NCBI GenBank assembly: GCA_035610365.1
Contig: CM069433.1
Coordinates: forward strand, 167,168,882-167,232,881
DNA length: 64,000 nucleotides
Direction: 5' to 3'
Origin: Aquatica leii
Taxonomy: Eukaryota; Arthropoda; Insecta; Coleoptera; Lampyridae
Shown piece by piece: positions 10,901-25,600 of the stretch. The translations under genes were made by a program, and so were the position numbers. The notes beneath the pieces were generated by a model. The model saw only the letters and a program-made list of their open reading frames with translations. It was not told the origin of the DNA and did no database searches. Numbering within the stretch: position 1 is the first letter of the stretch; each line of letters begins with the position of its first letter.

Positions 10901-13596
10901 TCCATGGTAACAACTAAAAGTTCCCCATTTTCCATGGTTACTAAATTATTTTGAATTAAATTTTGATCAATTACCATCTTTAACAACATTAAATTAAACA
11001 TTTCTGATTTGATTCAATTTCTATTTCTTGGTGTTGCATTTTTTATGTCACAGAGTATACATAATGAAAAAGTTACTGATGAAAATAAACTTAATTATAA
11101 ATAGTTTAGCATAATCTTTAATAATAACTAACATAAGTTTGGTGTCTGGCTACTGAGGGGTTAACCACACATTTGCAAACCTGTTTCACATTTGTAAAAT
11201 TTGCAAGAAAATTGCGAAAAAATTGTGATATTTATCAGAAAAATTCGACATTTGTGAGAAAATTGCGACGTTTGCCTGAAAAATTGTGAGATTTACGAGA
11301 ACGTTTGCGATCAAATTGCCACATTTACCAAAAAATTGAAACAATAGCGACAAAATTGCAACATATGTAAAAAAACGACTTCAAAAGATGGTTTAAAGTT
11401 TGCATTGGATTATGGCAAAATACAGAGTGTGGCAGAATCGTGGTACAACTCTGTTTTATTGTCTATTTATTAGTATTAATTTTTGGCATCTTTAACAAGA
11501 GAATTAAATGCTATTTTTGACAGTATCAAAAACGTTCTGAAAACTTACTGTTACAGTGTAAATCCGTCGAAATTTTAATTTCTTATTGGAACAACTTATA
11601 TGTTTTTGTTTTTTTTAAATCTAGGTAGTTTTTTAAATTCGATAACACAACTGTTATTATTTTTGCTTTTTGAGTTAAATGTATGTAATTGTAAACCGCA
11701 CCTCATTGCCTTTATTAACCAAGTGTCTCTATCAGAAGAATATCCTAAGCATTGATTACCACAGAATTCATTTCATTGTTAATTTATTTTCATCTGACAA
11801 GAACATTTTCATATGTAAATGAATTATAGGTTCCAAATGCAGCTACACACATTTATTAATTAGAACTTGTGCCATAATCACATAAGCATATTCTGCCCTT
11901 TTTTGTGGTGGAAGAACCTTTGTATTTGTTTTGCAGATGTTGTTAGAAACTGGTGTTTTTCAGGTAATCCATTTATTAATTGAAGAACGAAACCAAAAAT
12001 TTTATTACTCTTTGAATTATATTGGATTCTACCAGTTATTTTGGTACCACCCTCACTAGACCAAACAATTTTTGAAAATCCAACAAAAATGCCCTTCTTC
12101 AAAATGGTTGTGAATTAGACCCCGTCTGATTACTGTAATTGAGGGTAAAGCGTTTTTCATGTTTGCGTACAAAGTTTTGTATAATAATCTGCCATCAACA
12201 AGAAATAAGTAAGTGGAGAATAACTTCTATTCATTATCATACTTGTCTTTTTTCTTTTTACTTGATTTTTTATGACTATTTGAAATTTTTGTGTCTAGAA
12301 AGCATTGTAAAAAATTAGAAACTTTATCTGTATTTCCAAGTTATAACCCAAAATTTATCTTATTTTGAGAACAGACTGTGTACCTCATACTTATTTCTTT
12401 ACCTCCTTTATATAGCATTGAATGGAACTAATTATTCTCTAGGAGTGGTTTCTTTACCTCGTACGGTAAAAAATTGTAATTATTCTAGCGCGAGATCTTC
12501 TAGAATATTCCATTTATCATTCTATATTTTTATTGTAAAAGGCTCACCAGCAACAAAACTGTTACTCCAAAAATTCTAATAAGTTACTTTCCTACTCGAC
12601 TCATCTTCTTTTTGGAAAAGTTTAAATTAATTACTCGAATCATTTTTTGTGATATTCCTTCAAAATCCACCGGAAGTGTTGTGCCGTGAACCTTTATGTT
12701 TTAAAGTACATTTATCTTATTTAAACATGTGGGAGAACCAATTACAGTATTTGGTTTTATTCTCTGCGTTGGTTTACAATATTTGAATAAATTTGTTCTG
12801 AAATCTTCGATTTATTAGTATTGAGCGGTTTGCCTGATTTTTCTAAATGTTTTGTGAAATGATGGAATGTTTATTACATATAATGTTGTTTGTATTTAAA
12901 TAGCATTGATAATTAATATATTGCATAGTTTTCAAAACAAGTTGAATAGATTTATTTTGTGTCGGCAAATTTTTAATTTTTTTTATTGCAATTTCTAGCA
13001 ACTTTGATGAACCACAACTAACCACCTTACTATATATTTATTTGACATTCCAATTGTTGTCAAGCATTAGTTTGAACCTGCACACAGCTTCGCGTCGCAT
13101 TGACGTTTGTTATGCTATGCTTTACTTTCGACGCTTGTTGCATGCATTACTATTTAACTTTAGTTTGTAAAATAAAATCTGTCTTTTTAGTTACGCTAGT
13201 ACAAATTCGAAATTAATAAAATATTTAAGTTCAACATCATTTATAAAATTAATTTAAGAAAAAAAATAATTCATAAAATGTGATGGTAGCAAATATAATC
13301 TTAAAAATAATTAGCACGTACATTAGAAACATTTAAGTATAACAGACACAGAAAGTTAGTACTTTCGTAAAAAATATTTTAATTAACAAGTCCTTACCTA
13401 CTAGTTCCATGACAAGAACAAAGGTAGTGACCATAGTTCCTCCTGTTGCTAAAGCACACAAAAATCTGCATACTAAAAACAACCAGAACCATGGTACAAA
13501 TGCCATTGCAGTTCCGGTGATTATTTGTATAATTACTGCAAAGATGAGTGGATTTCGACGTCCAAATCTAAAACCACAACAAATTGTAAACGGATT

Positions 13597-13636
<40 letters not shown>

Positions 13637-16600
13637 AATAACATTGTTTACTGTTACAATAAGACCTAAATGTGTTACTAAAAAATTAAATCAACCAATA
13701 AGAATTACTTGATTCATTACCAGCAAAAATAATATTTTTCGATTGTTTTCAAGTTTACTTTTTGTAAAACTCTTAGTTTAGCTAGGTGTTAGTAATAACC
13801 GATATAGTATATATTTTTATTTAGAATATATGTTAAACGCCTAATCTTCTGGTAGTGAAGTAGCAAATAATTATTTAATATATGTAAATATAAAAAAAAA
13901 CATTTTATTGAATTTAAGAAAATTAAAATAACAAATGGCGACAAGAGTTTCCATTAGATAATAGATTGTTAGAATAAAAAGTTACTGTAAGACATATTTC
14001 AACGAATTGTTTAAGAAAAGAAATAGTGTAATTTTCTAACTCTTACGAGGCTCATCAGACGTTACTCCAAAATTTAGTTAAAAAAAGAGCATTGAATGCA
14101 AAAAACCTAATGTGTCAATTGTTACGTGCATAAATTTCATAATGTAATACCCTGTATATTCATTACCTTAAAGTTAGATTTCTATTTTCGACGGCCCTCT
14201 AGGGACTTTAGTTTTACTTCATTTACTGTCAAGACGTCAAACCGTCAAGTACTTAATATCGTGCTTGTGATGGGTTACCTTTTTAATCTTCTAACATCGG
14301 CGTTTATGGAAATTAAAATATAATTTGAAAACGCATTTCTAGAAGTTTATTCATCACCGGGTAAGCTTTTCTTATTAATTTTTAGAATTTTTTAGTTATT
14401 TTTTGTTCATTTGATAGCACGTCTTGTCACTTGTTGGCTGCATGTTTAGATGTATTGTCGATCGATGAGGAGTTAATATCGACCAAATAGCTTCATGGAA
14501 CGATTATAATTCTGGAAAGCCTACGTTTAACATAAAAACGAAGTCTCGACAAAAATTTTTCTCCGAGATACTACTTCTTATGCGTCAGTCGATTGCAATA
14601 TCAACTTTTACTTAATGTGTGCAACATCATTCAATATTCGAGTTTTTATGTCTAATTTCTTTTAGCATTAATGAAGAATTTTGTAGTTTTCTGCTTTCGT
14701 GAGTCGTTGTGTTGACACGACTTGCTATTCATAAATATTCCAAATCGACTCAACGACGAAAACGTTTTCTTTGGGCAGGTACTGGGTTGTGGGTAAGTGT
14801 TATTTAATTACTTTGTCGTTGTCAGAAAAATCTGTCACGAAATTTTCCTTGTGCTAACTTACGCAATTACAATAATTGTTTCAATGCCATTTAGGTATTT
14901 TCATTAATTATTTTGTGTATTGCATGCTGTGAACCATAGATATTTGTCCTGTAATATGCGTAAACCTATGTATTGTGTGTTGCCGATTCTTCCGGCATTT
15001 ATGGATTTAATATTGTACTACAAAATTTCTGGTGCTCATTGTTAATAATCTACGTTATTAAATTAAAGTTGTTATACATATTTATCTTTTCCTTTTTTTG
15101 GTTACACGAAAACCAGTGTAACAAGGATTACGAACCTGATTTCGTTACAAGCTTGGACCTTCTGTCTTAATCAAAACAGAAGTTTTACTTAGAAAGATCT
15201 GGCGCCCTTTAAATTCTATTTTTTTAACCTCCCCTATCTCTGACTAGTGTGAGTTGGCCGTGCAAGGTGTGTGAAGTCTATAGTTTGTAACACAATTTTA
15301 AGCAAACTCACTGTTTATAGAGCTTGTTCAGTTCTTTGTGGAAAAACCAGTCAGATAAAGAGGTTAGTTTAGCTAATAACTTTGCTCATCCCTACCATTT
15401 TAAACCAGTTAAGTATCGTACGACAGCCCACTTGATTGACTACACATACAAATAAGATAAATTTATGAGAAATAACCCATGAGAGAAAATTACGCCAAAT
15501 ATAGTCGGTGATTTGTTCAACAAAGCTTTCGGTAGAGTTGAAACTATCAAAAAAGCTACTAAATGTTTTCAAGTAACTGAAATATTTCCTGCAAATTCTA
15601 CTGTTTTCAGCGCAGAAGATTTTGCCCCTGCTGTAAAACTTACAACCTACAAACTTAAATGAGCCGATTCTCAAAAATGAACAAATAGTAGATAATAGAG
15701 AAGATAAAAGAGGAGAAGATATGGAAGAACAAGAAATAGACGAAGACACAAACGAAAATGAAACAACACAGAACCTTTCATTTAGAGAAATAATACCAGT
15801 TCCTGGATGTTCTAGAATTAAAATCTAAAAAAGTTAGAAAGTTGGGAAAAAGCAACACTCTGAGATATTTACGTCGACTCCCATAAAAGACATTTTAGAA
15901 AAAAAGAAACTGCAAAACAGAAGAAGCTGCAGAAGATAGAAGAGTCAAAAATAAAAAAAGCAAGAGAACAAGTTTTTGGTTACGCTTAGAAAGAAAAAAA
16001 AGGTGTCTTACCAAAAATGCGATGAAGAAAAAAAAAGTCAGACGCCGAAGTTACTGAGGACATTTGCATTATTTGCCGAGAATTTGGAAAAAACCGAGAA
16101 CTTTGGCTAAAATGTGTGCGCTGTTTTGGATGGGCTCACAGTATATGTACCAATGGAGAAAGAACGAAAAAACCTTTGTGTGCGATTTCTGCCAATGAAC
16201 CAAATTGTGACTGATATTACTCCACTCCTTAGGGTAATACCGGCCACTATTGTATTTGTTTAAATATTTTGTATTTTTTTAAAACTGTTTCGTTTGGTAT
16301 TAATAAACATGTATTTTGTTTCTTAACTTCCTATTAATCAATTAAACCTACCAGTTCCTCTTAAAATCATAAAATCTCCGAAATATTCAAGACTTTCCTT
16401 AAGGGGCCGGTATTCCCCCAGCTTACCCTAACCGAAGTTTAGAAAAATTAATCTACTACAAGAAAGGATATATGACTTTTTTTTACAACAAAATTTAAGC
16501 TTAGCACTTTTGTTTTAGATAAATAAAATGCATTATGACTTATGACTTCATTTTTATCTTAATGAAAAAGTAGTATAGTTAGTCAATACTAAATTTCAAC

Positions 16601-19600
16601 GTGATTTTAATAAAATTGATTACAATATTAAAAACCAAACATATACTAACTTTCATTATAAGATTTTAATCTTACATTACATGTTAAAAGTTGCTATTCT
16701 TAAAAAGTCTGATCATGTATGTTGTTTTTTTTAATTATTTTACTTATAGATATAAAAAGCGATATCCTAACATTACATTTTTGTGAACCCAAAACTAAAT
16801 GTGCGGTTGTTATGAAGAATTATATTTATCATTGAATAGTCCAAACATGATTTAGAGTCTGAATTATGGTTGAGATTATAATTTTAATATGAAATTTTGG
16901 GCTGTCTTGGACTTCTGGCTTACAATATCATATGATAGTTTGGTGTGTTTCTATACAACGATAGATCCTTTGATGTGGAGGATAGGCACCACTCAGAAAC
17001 AAAACTCTGTCGTAATTGCGGGTACGTTTCGTTGAGATATCGGTAACGCAGAAGCCCAAACATCCAGAAGCAAAGATGAAAAAGATTTAATCGAAGTGGA
17101 AGAAACAGTTTCAAGCAATGATAAAAAGACTAAAATCAAGCAACTACAAATTATTTTATTAAATCAAGAAATCAAACAACACAAGTTAGAAGTGGTAATA
17201 CATTTGTTTTGGATAGTGACGACAAACCAAGTGATAATATGCCATTGTCTTTAATGGTTGAGAACTTGAAGCACATGGTCACAAATGATCTACGATAGAA
17301 TCACATAGCTTCTGCTGGGAACACAGTTTATTTTGTTCCTGTGAGTAAAGGACCTGCTTTCCATACGTTGACACCAAGAAGTTGGTTTTAAAGTTTTTCA
17401 GCGATATTATGTTACAGAAGATTGTGATTTATACAAACGAGCAAAACACCCTGAAATAGGTCTCTAACAAAACAAAAACGCTGATTATTTTAAAAACATG
17501 CAAATTAGTTTACTAATTTTTTTTAGAGCAATAAAGAACAACCACCTAAACGCCAAAAGAATATTTAACCCAATACTATCGGGAAACATCTATAGGGCTA
17601 CAATGTGCAGTAATCGATTTTTATTTCTATTATATTATTGTTTACATTTTGATCATAAGCAAATTAGAATTGACCAAAGAAAAGTTGACACATTTGCTTC
17701 AATACGAAACATCTGAAAGCAATTTATGGCCATTTCTAGATTCTCATATACACGACTTTCAATGAACAATTTTTATCATTCAAAAGAAGAAGCGGATTTT
17801 GCATGTTTATTCTACCTAAACCAGCCAAATATGGCATCAAATTAGTTATTTTATGTGATGTAGCTTTAAAACGCATAATTGATGCTAAGCCATATCTAGG
17901 AAAAAGCACTAAAACAAATGAATTTCACTTAAATAGTCATTACATCAAAATTTTGTCAAAAAGCATCTATGGTAGCAACAGATATGTTACCATGGATAAT
18001 TGGTTCACTTCAGTAGTCGTGGCTGATGAGCACCTAAGTGCCCTCTATAAGTCGTCTCTTGTCTGAACACTAAAGAAAAATAACGCTGAAATTCCACTGG
18101 ATATGTTGGAAATTCGATAAAGACAACCAGGGACATCGATTTTTTGTTTTGACTACTAAAATGCTCTGGTATCATATTTATCAAAAACTAAGAATAAAAA
18201 GCTAATTATTTTATTATCAACCATACATAGCGATAGAAGTTTAAACTTGATAACAAAGCAACCATAGATGATACACTTTTATAATGCAACCAAATTTGAG
18301 GTAGACACCGAATATTATAACTACCCTCATTTGAACAGGTATTGTCAACTACCTTATAAATCATTCAAATATAGTACTTCTCTTAAAATTGACATGAGAT
18401 TCAACTTGCTGCTCAATATCTGTTTATACAAACGTATTTAATATTTTACATTTAAGTTTCTTAAAACTAAATTCTTCATTTTGTTAGTGCATTTCATTAT
18501 TTTTTTTAACGCTCTCATTATTTTTACTTATTCAAATAACTTGTTAAGACTGCTGCTTTTAGTGTTAAAAACACTTATAAGAAGCTTGATTCGAAGGCTC
18601 GTGTAACGAAATGCTGAAACGCTCAGATGAAACAAATCTGGAACTTGCGGTAGTGCCCAATTTCACTTCATTTTTTGTATTTTTCGGATGCAGTGTTTAT
18701 TATTATTAAACAATATATTCCTTATGATTCGTTTTTTGTATTAAAAGCTTCCGCTTTGTACGCTGCAAAAACGGTACAATATAGATGAAAATTGCACTTA
18801 AATAAAAAGGCATGTCGAATACTTCGCGTCGCAAAATGTTTTTATTGTGAGTTCAATCTGCTGTAAGTATTCTTTAGATATGACAAAGAATCGCGAACGC
18901 GACAAACTGTTGAAGAAAATTCAATTTTTAAACTTTGGATGCACATTTCTAAAGATATTATGAAATCTCCACTTTGCAACTTTTACATCTGAAATGATGA
19001 GGCAACGTTGCTCGAATCGTGTCATAATCTTAGAAACTGTAGAACTATGAACCGCCATAAAACTCGGGTAAAATCCAGTAATCATTTAGTTTTGTTGTTA
19101 AAAATGCGCATCAACTAGTTAGAGTGTGTTACAGCAATTGTCAAGAATCACACAATATAAATTGTTCATTTAATAATTAAATAATTTATTTAATCCAAGC
19201 GTATTCAATCAAAGTCTGGCTAAATTTCTGAAAGTTCCACTTTGGCTCTAAAATTGATTGTGTCTAGAGAAAATTTTACATTTATCCGAATGCTTTTAAA
19301 CGTATCTAAGCCAGCAGAAAATGAGTCAGTGGACGTGAATCACAATTTTTCGACCTTTCCTCGCATAACATGCTTGTGAGCGCAATATTATTATTTGAGC
19401 TTTGCGAAGGTGACTTTTTCTCTTGAAAATATTTTGTGTCAAATAAAGTTTGATGTTTTGAGATTTTGTTGCTTGCTTTGTGTTTCTTACCGTACATCAC
19501 TTGGAAAAAAAAAGCTAAGCGCTACCAACACAGTCCAAATACCCATTTTTGTGCTTCTCTAGAAAAAAATTTTTAACCGTCTGGCTCATAATTTGCTATG

Positions 19601-22600
19601 ACAAAAAATTCTCTATAAGCATCTCTAATAAGAACAAATTTACATTGCTTGACTGGAAGATCTCTTAGATATTGTCGTTTACGAAACAGAAATTCAATGA
19701 AGTATCTTTTACTGCACTAGCTGTACAATATTCAATTGCACATGGTTTTTTTCTTCTGATATTCGCACACCAATTAGAACATATATTTATTTATTATGGC
19801 ATTGGGTTTGTGAAGTAAGAAGTGTCGCTTAAGATGCCAAACAAAAATGTAATACAAACATATCGATATTTTCAAAATATTTGCTCTTAGAAACTTCTAC
19901 AGGAACTTCAACATTTTCAGTCCCGCATTTTTTTTTAGAGTTTTCATTAATAGTTTGTTCTTAAATCTTCATACGTGTACGTTAGTTTATTTGTGTTTAT
20001 TGTTGTTTAGGTGTTCTAGGTTATGTTGTACAAATTGATGAAAGTGTGCTTACCAAGAGAAAATATCATGTGAGCCGTTTAATAGACCAAAAATGGGTAT
20101 TAGTCATTTATTATGTAAGTTACTGGTTTCTTATTGCTAACCGATATAGTAGAGTACTAGAAGCAATCGTAAACCATGTATTTCCCGGTTCGAAATATGG
20201 ATAGACTGTGGGTGTAGACAGTGAATCACTTGACAAATTTCAAGGATTCATACACTGGTGTGTGCACTAATTACGTCGAAGGGTATTGGTCGTGCTTTAA
20301 AAAATGTTTCAGGCGGCTTGGAGTTATAAGGTCTCTATTTATTGAAGAATATGCAGTCATACGAACCTACTGCATCAGATAGATTCCATAACATAAATTT
20401 ACATATTCCTGAAAATGATCCTTTTTGAATTAATTTGTCCTATGATAAAAATAAATGTATTGTTTGTATTGGCCTAAATTTTGTTTTCTTAAAATGTATT
20501 TTCGATATTAAGCCGAGCTATATGTTTTACTGTACATTGATCTGTGTCATGCGGTCGGGAGGAGAATTTTGCTGATTTCTTTAACTTAGATGTAACATCT
20601 AATCCATATAATTAATTAGTTTTAATAACTTTTCATTTGACATTTAAAAAATACGTGTTTTTTCGCATTCGCATTCAAGAGACAACTGCCTTATACAGTA
20701 CCAAATTTTGCTCCATAGCGGCGTAATTTCCTCATGGTCCACAATTTTTTTAAAATAAATTTACCTTCAACAATTACTACTTTCAATTTTACCAAAAAAT
20801 TATTCATCAATCAAACTGTAAGTAATCAGATCCTTGATTTAATTAGCGAGTTTTTGTTAATTCAGATACATACGAGCATGTAGTGTTGGGCACGTATAAT
20901 ACGTGTAATGATTTACACAGATTTTTACGTGTAAAAATTAACGTATTATACGCCCACTTTAATTACGCTACGTAAAAAACATCAAGTGATTATGTTCTTA
21001 AGCTTATTTTGTTGTTTATTTTTTACTTTGAAGTACGAATTTCTACTTCATTGATATTTATTATATAAGGTATCCGTGTAATTCATGAATTACTCACTTT
21101 GGCAGTACTTTCAATTGTTATAATATACTTTAGAAATGATGAAAAGTTACTTGGCTTAAATAATTTCAATACTTTTATTAGATAAATCAATAAACAAACT
21201 GATTTAAAGCTAAAAGTACTAATATGAGGTTAACAATTCAAAGCATGTTCAGATTTAAGATGCGTTTACACGTACCACAGCACGTATTATACATGTCAGA
21301 GACGCTTCATTTCAATCTGCCCTTTTACAAGTTACATTTCCTAGCTGGTGTCGTTGCGTTCGCATGAAATTGTAATTTCACACGCGTTCCTTGCAAGGCA
21401 ATATTGCAAAATATCCAACCTTTATTGGTTGATTCTAAGTTATTAAGTTACAAAGACTAAACATTTTAAACATAATTTATGGGAACACAAACAAATTAGT
21501 GCACGTGTATGCATTCCATAGCCGTAGGCAGGCTTATATTCGGTGCCTCCGACATACATTTTATACTTAAAATACGTTATATACAGAGTTTTTTACATGT
21601 ATACGTATAAAATTATTTTTTACGCAAAATTGCCCATCACTGAGTATGACGTAGAGATCTTCTTTTTTTGGCAACAACTATACATATATCTACTGTATGA
21701 TTATTTATTCGTATGCTAAAAAGAAATAACTTAAATAATAATTAAAAAAAAACTTTTTAAATTGCTTTAGTCTAGAATAGCTTTTTCTAAATAATTAATA
21801 AAATACTTTAAATATTAGTTATATTTTTTCTTTCATGTTATCGCATCACCTTGCATTGCTGACATTTTTAACGTCTTTGTATTGTGTCAAAAATGTTTTG
21901 TAAATACCTTTTACTGTTTCATTGTATTAGTTATTAATGTCACTACAGATAATATCTAACCTTGCATTTACCTTTTTAAAATTAAAATTGTTGAACAAAA
22001 TGCTAACCGTTAAACAAAAATAGATACATAAAAGCTTTTCATTTTAAGTTATATGATAATTATGCTTATAATAATACTAAAAAAATAATAAAAAATGCAT
22101 TATTTCAGTTTTAAAAACCATTTTTTATGTGTAACTGTTTTAATTACAAACAAATACGTTTAATAACAAAGTCCATGTTCTCAAAAAACAAATATATGTC
22201 GTAACCTAACAAACTTAATATTCTTTAAATTTTCAAAAATTTTTATGACTGACAAATTTGAATTACATTGTGCAAAAGATAATGTGCGAACGATATTATT
22301 AGTGTCATTACAATAATAACACCAATAACAGTTTGTTAAGACAAAATGCAACTTGCATCAAACTGCAGCAATTTTATCGTGTTAAAGTCAATGGTTTAAT
22401 TGTAATTTTGTTATAATTTTTTATTTCACAAAACAACCGCAAAAAGCAATGTTAACAATTAACTACTTTGATCTAATCGCATTTGTTAATATATATGTGT
22501 TTTATTAAGGTATATTACTAAAGATCTCATGTTTAACAAAGGTCTTTGTCAAGTAGATAAATAGCGGAAAGTGACAATAAGTCATTTCCGTGTTTAGGTT

Positions 22601-25600
22601 GCACAAAAACAGTGATATTGATTAAACAGTTTCATTAATTATATACATATGTAGTTTTAAGAATCTACTGTTTTACTGTTTTTAATAATTGTTAAATTTA
22701 ATTTAATGTATAAACTTAAAAGAAAATCCATTGATAAATTAATAAAACGTTTTCAGAAAATGTATAAAAAAATTGACATTGATTAACTGTGATGAAACGT
22801 ACATAAAAATTACAAATATTTTCAATGAATAACTTGCTAAACAAAATCTAATAGGTAAATGCTAATGTTTACAAATTTACTACAAATAAATTAGCATTAA
22901 TTGCTATAAAATTCAAATTTCGAATACAATTTTGTGTTGTCATTGTTGCTACTTTAGAAACATAAAAGTGTCTTATATTAAAATATTTAAATTAAATTAA
23001 ACAAGTTTTATTAACAAAAGTTTTTTAGTAGAACTAATATTTTAAATGTAGAGAACTTTGAAAGGCGTTATGTAGACGTGCTAGGCTTTAGCATTATCTT
23101 ACTGATAATGAGTAATTTTTTTAAAAGAATATAAAAAAAACTATAAACACGAGTAACATAATTTAAATATTAAGTCTTGCGATGTTTTCAAGTGTCAATT
23201 TTTCGGAAAAAATACGTAAAAAATATTAAATTCGCAAAAAGTAATTTTTAGAAAGTTAAATTATACTAGTTTACAGTGTCAATGTATTATACAGAGTGTA
23301 ACTACTAAGAGTAGACCAAGAACAGCAAATTGTAAATATTAAAACTAATAATTATTCTTTTTAAATTTTTTAGATTTAAGACTTTGTTTTCGAGATTTTC
23401 TTTTGCATAAAAGTTTTTACATTATTTTACAACATTTGTAGTAAGTTCTTTTTCTTAATTATTTTTAAAATGGCGACCATTTATAACATTTAACTTTGAT
23501 TTTCCGGAAAGCTGTACGATGGATTTTCACAGTGTTTATTAATTAAGATTTGCATGAAATCTGCGGAAATCTTCATTGGTTACGAATAAAACAAATAGTT
23601 ACAAATAGTTTTTGTTATGTTTAGTTTATGATATTTTCTCTGTAATAATGGACGATTTTAGTAGAATTAATTACTTTGATGTGCATTTATTATTTAGGGA
23701 AGCTGAAAAACTGGTAGAAGAACGCAAATGATTTGCAGGAAAAAGTTTCTAGATAGGAGGTTACCCCCCACAGTACGTTTTTATGCATAATTGCTTAATG
23801 TGAAACTGGCGGTATTCAATCACGTCGTGAAGGTAACGACACTTGCCTCACAAGAAGACCAGTCGTTGAGGTAGAAGTTTTAAATTGTGTAAAGCATAAT
23901 CTATGTTTTAGCATTACGCCCGTATTATCTACAAAAAGTGCAAGAATTATCACTCGATGATTAGGTATCCACCTAAAGTGAACTACGGCCGTTCGTTACT
24001 TAGGCGACTTGGTCTCCAGCCAGAATTACACAGAAAGATACTCTTCGACGTTCACAAAAGAAAGTATTTTTAATAACCAAAATTCTCACATTTGAGTTGA
24101 AGAAAATCTTCACGCAATGCAGATTTGCAGCTACCAACGTCGATTTTCCATAAATGTATGGATTAGAATAATAGGTGAATACATCATAGCTCCTTTCACA
24201 TTTCCAGATCGATTGGATGGCAATTATTATAGATTCTTCTTAGTAAACAGACTGGTTAAACTGCTCGAAGACTTTCCCTTATATGTCAAAATTATAATGT
24301 GGTTTCAGCATGACAAAATTTTTGTCGTTGCCAACGTTTTGCTCACTTTCATAAAACGTTTCATCAGGGCATGACAAAAAACTCCAAGAACTCAAACAAA
24401 CAACCGAAATCTAATTACGAATCTCTCAAGAGCTAGGTTATCAACTTGTGAACCAAGGCAGAAAGATAAGAAAGAAAACGATAAATGAAAAGCTTAAATA
24501 TTTCGAAAAAGGAGCCTTAAACCCAAAAGTTGGAAAGGAATAAATCAAATAAAAATAATCTATACTTAATTAAAAACAATTTAAATAAATTAATCGCTAA
24601 TACTCAAATTAATCGTTTAGATAGAAACCATTTCATTAATAAGAAACATTTTTTAATAGAATCTACGTATTACTCAAAACTAGTTATTTAAATAAATCTT
24701 GCGCATTCTTTATAAATATATTTAGTTTTTTTGTCATTGTTCAAATGCTTGTCAAATATTGAAATAATTGATTATGTCCATCAATAATACAACTAAACAA
24801 CTCTGCAATGTTGTTTATATTTTTTTATGTATGCTATGTCGATTTTGTTGAAAAAATTTACATAAATAAATTGTATTTGAAATTGAAATATTATTTAAAA
24901 AATTTAAATGTATATATTTATGTTAATTAAAATAACTGTTGTTGGCGCTACAGTAAAGCTGTGCAAATGTTTACAATTACAATATAATACTTCCTAGGCC
25001 ATTCATAGATGTCGATAGCATCGAAATATTATACCATTTTTTTATGCACGGAGTGTTGCATCTTCCTTACATTATCTTTAAGTTACAGTACTTAAGCAAA
25101 TACCGTTAATACGGCAATCGAAAAGTGTAAAGGCAATATAATATGTGATAAATCGTGAGCATAACATAAATTATACCATGCATGTGTTGAACATCTTAAA
25201 AAATGGAGTAATGGAAAAATGACGTGCTTGTTATTTGCTATCCCTATGGTCTGGTGCGAGCCAGTAAACTGTGCTGACTGTTACTTTTGAGTATGCGTTG
25301 TTAAAGGTTACAATTCAAAGAATAAAAAGCACATTAAATATCTAGATCTACCATCAGCTATAAGAGCGGTTCCGCATTGACTTGATTTGCCTGTGAAGCT
25401 TTCATCAGATGTTATAAAATTTTATTCCAGTAAAACAGATGTTCACGAAGTTACGGAAGAAGAATTTTATCAACTGCAAAATATTTTAATGCCATAGAGA
25501 TTTGTCCGTCCAAAACAATTTTTTAGAACTTTAGACTTGGATCTTCCAAAATATGCTGCTAAGCTTTTCGCACCTTGTTTCAAGCAAAGAATCTACTTGT

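Noticed and set aside
13333..13644. A 103-codon membrane protein ORF
   Set aside because: Only 13398-13567 is exon; the rest is intron and the AT microsatellite translated as alternating Ile-Tyr.
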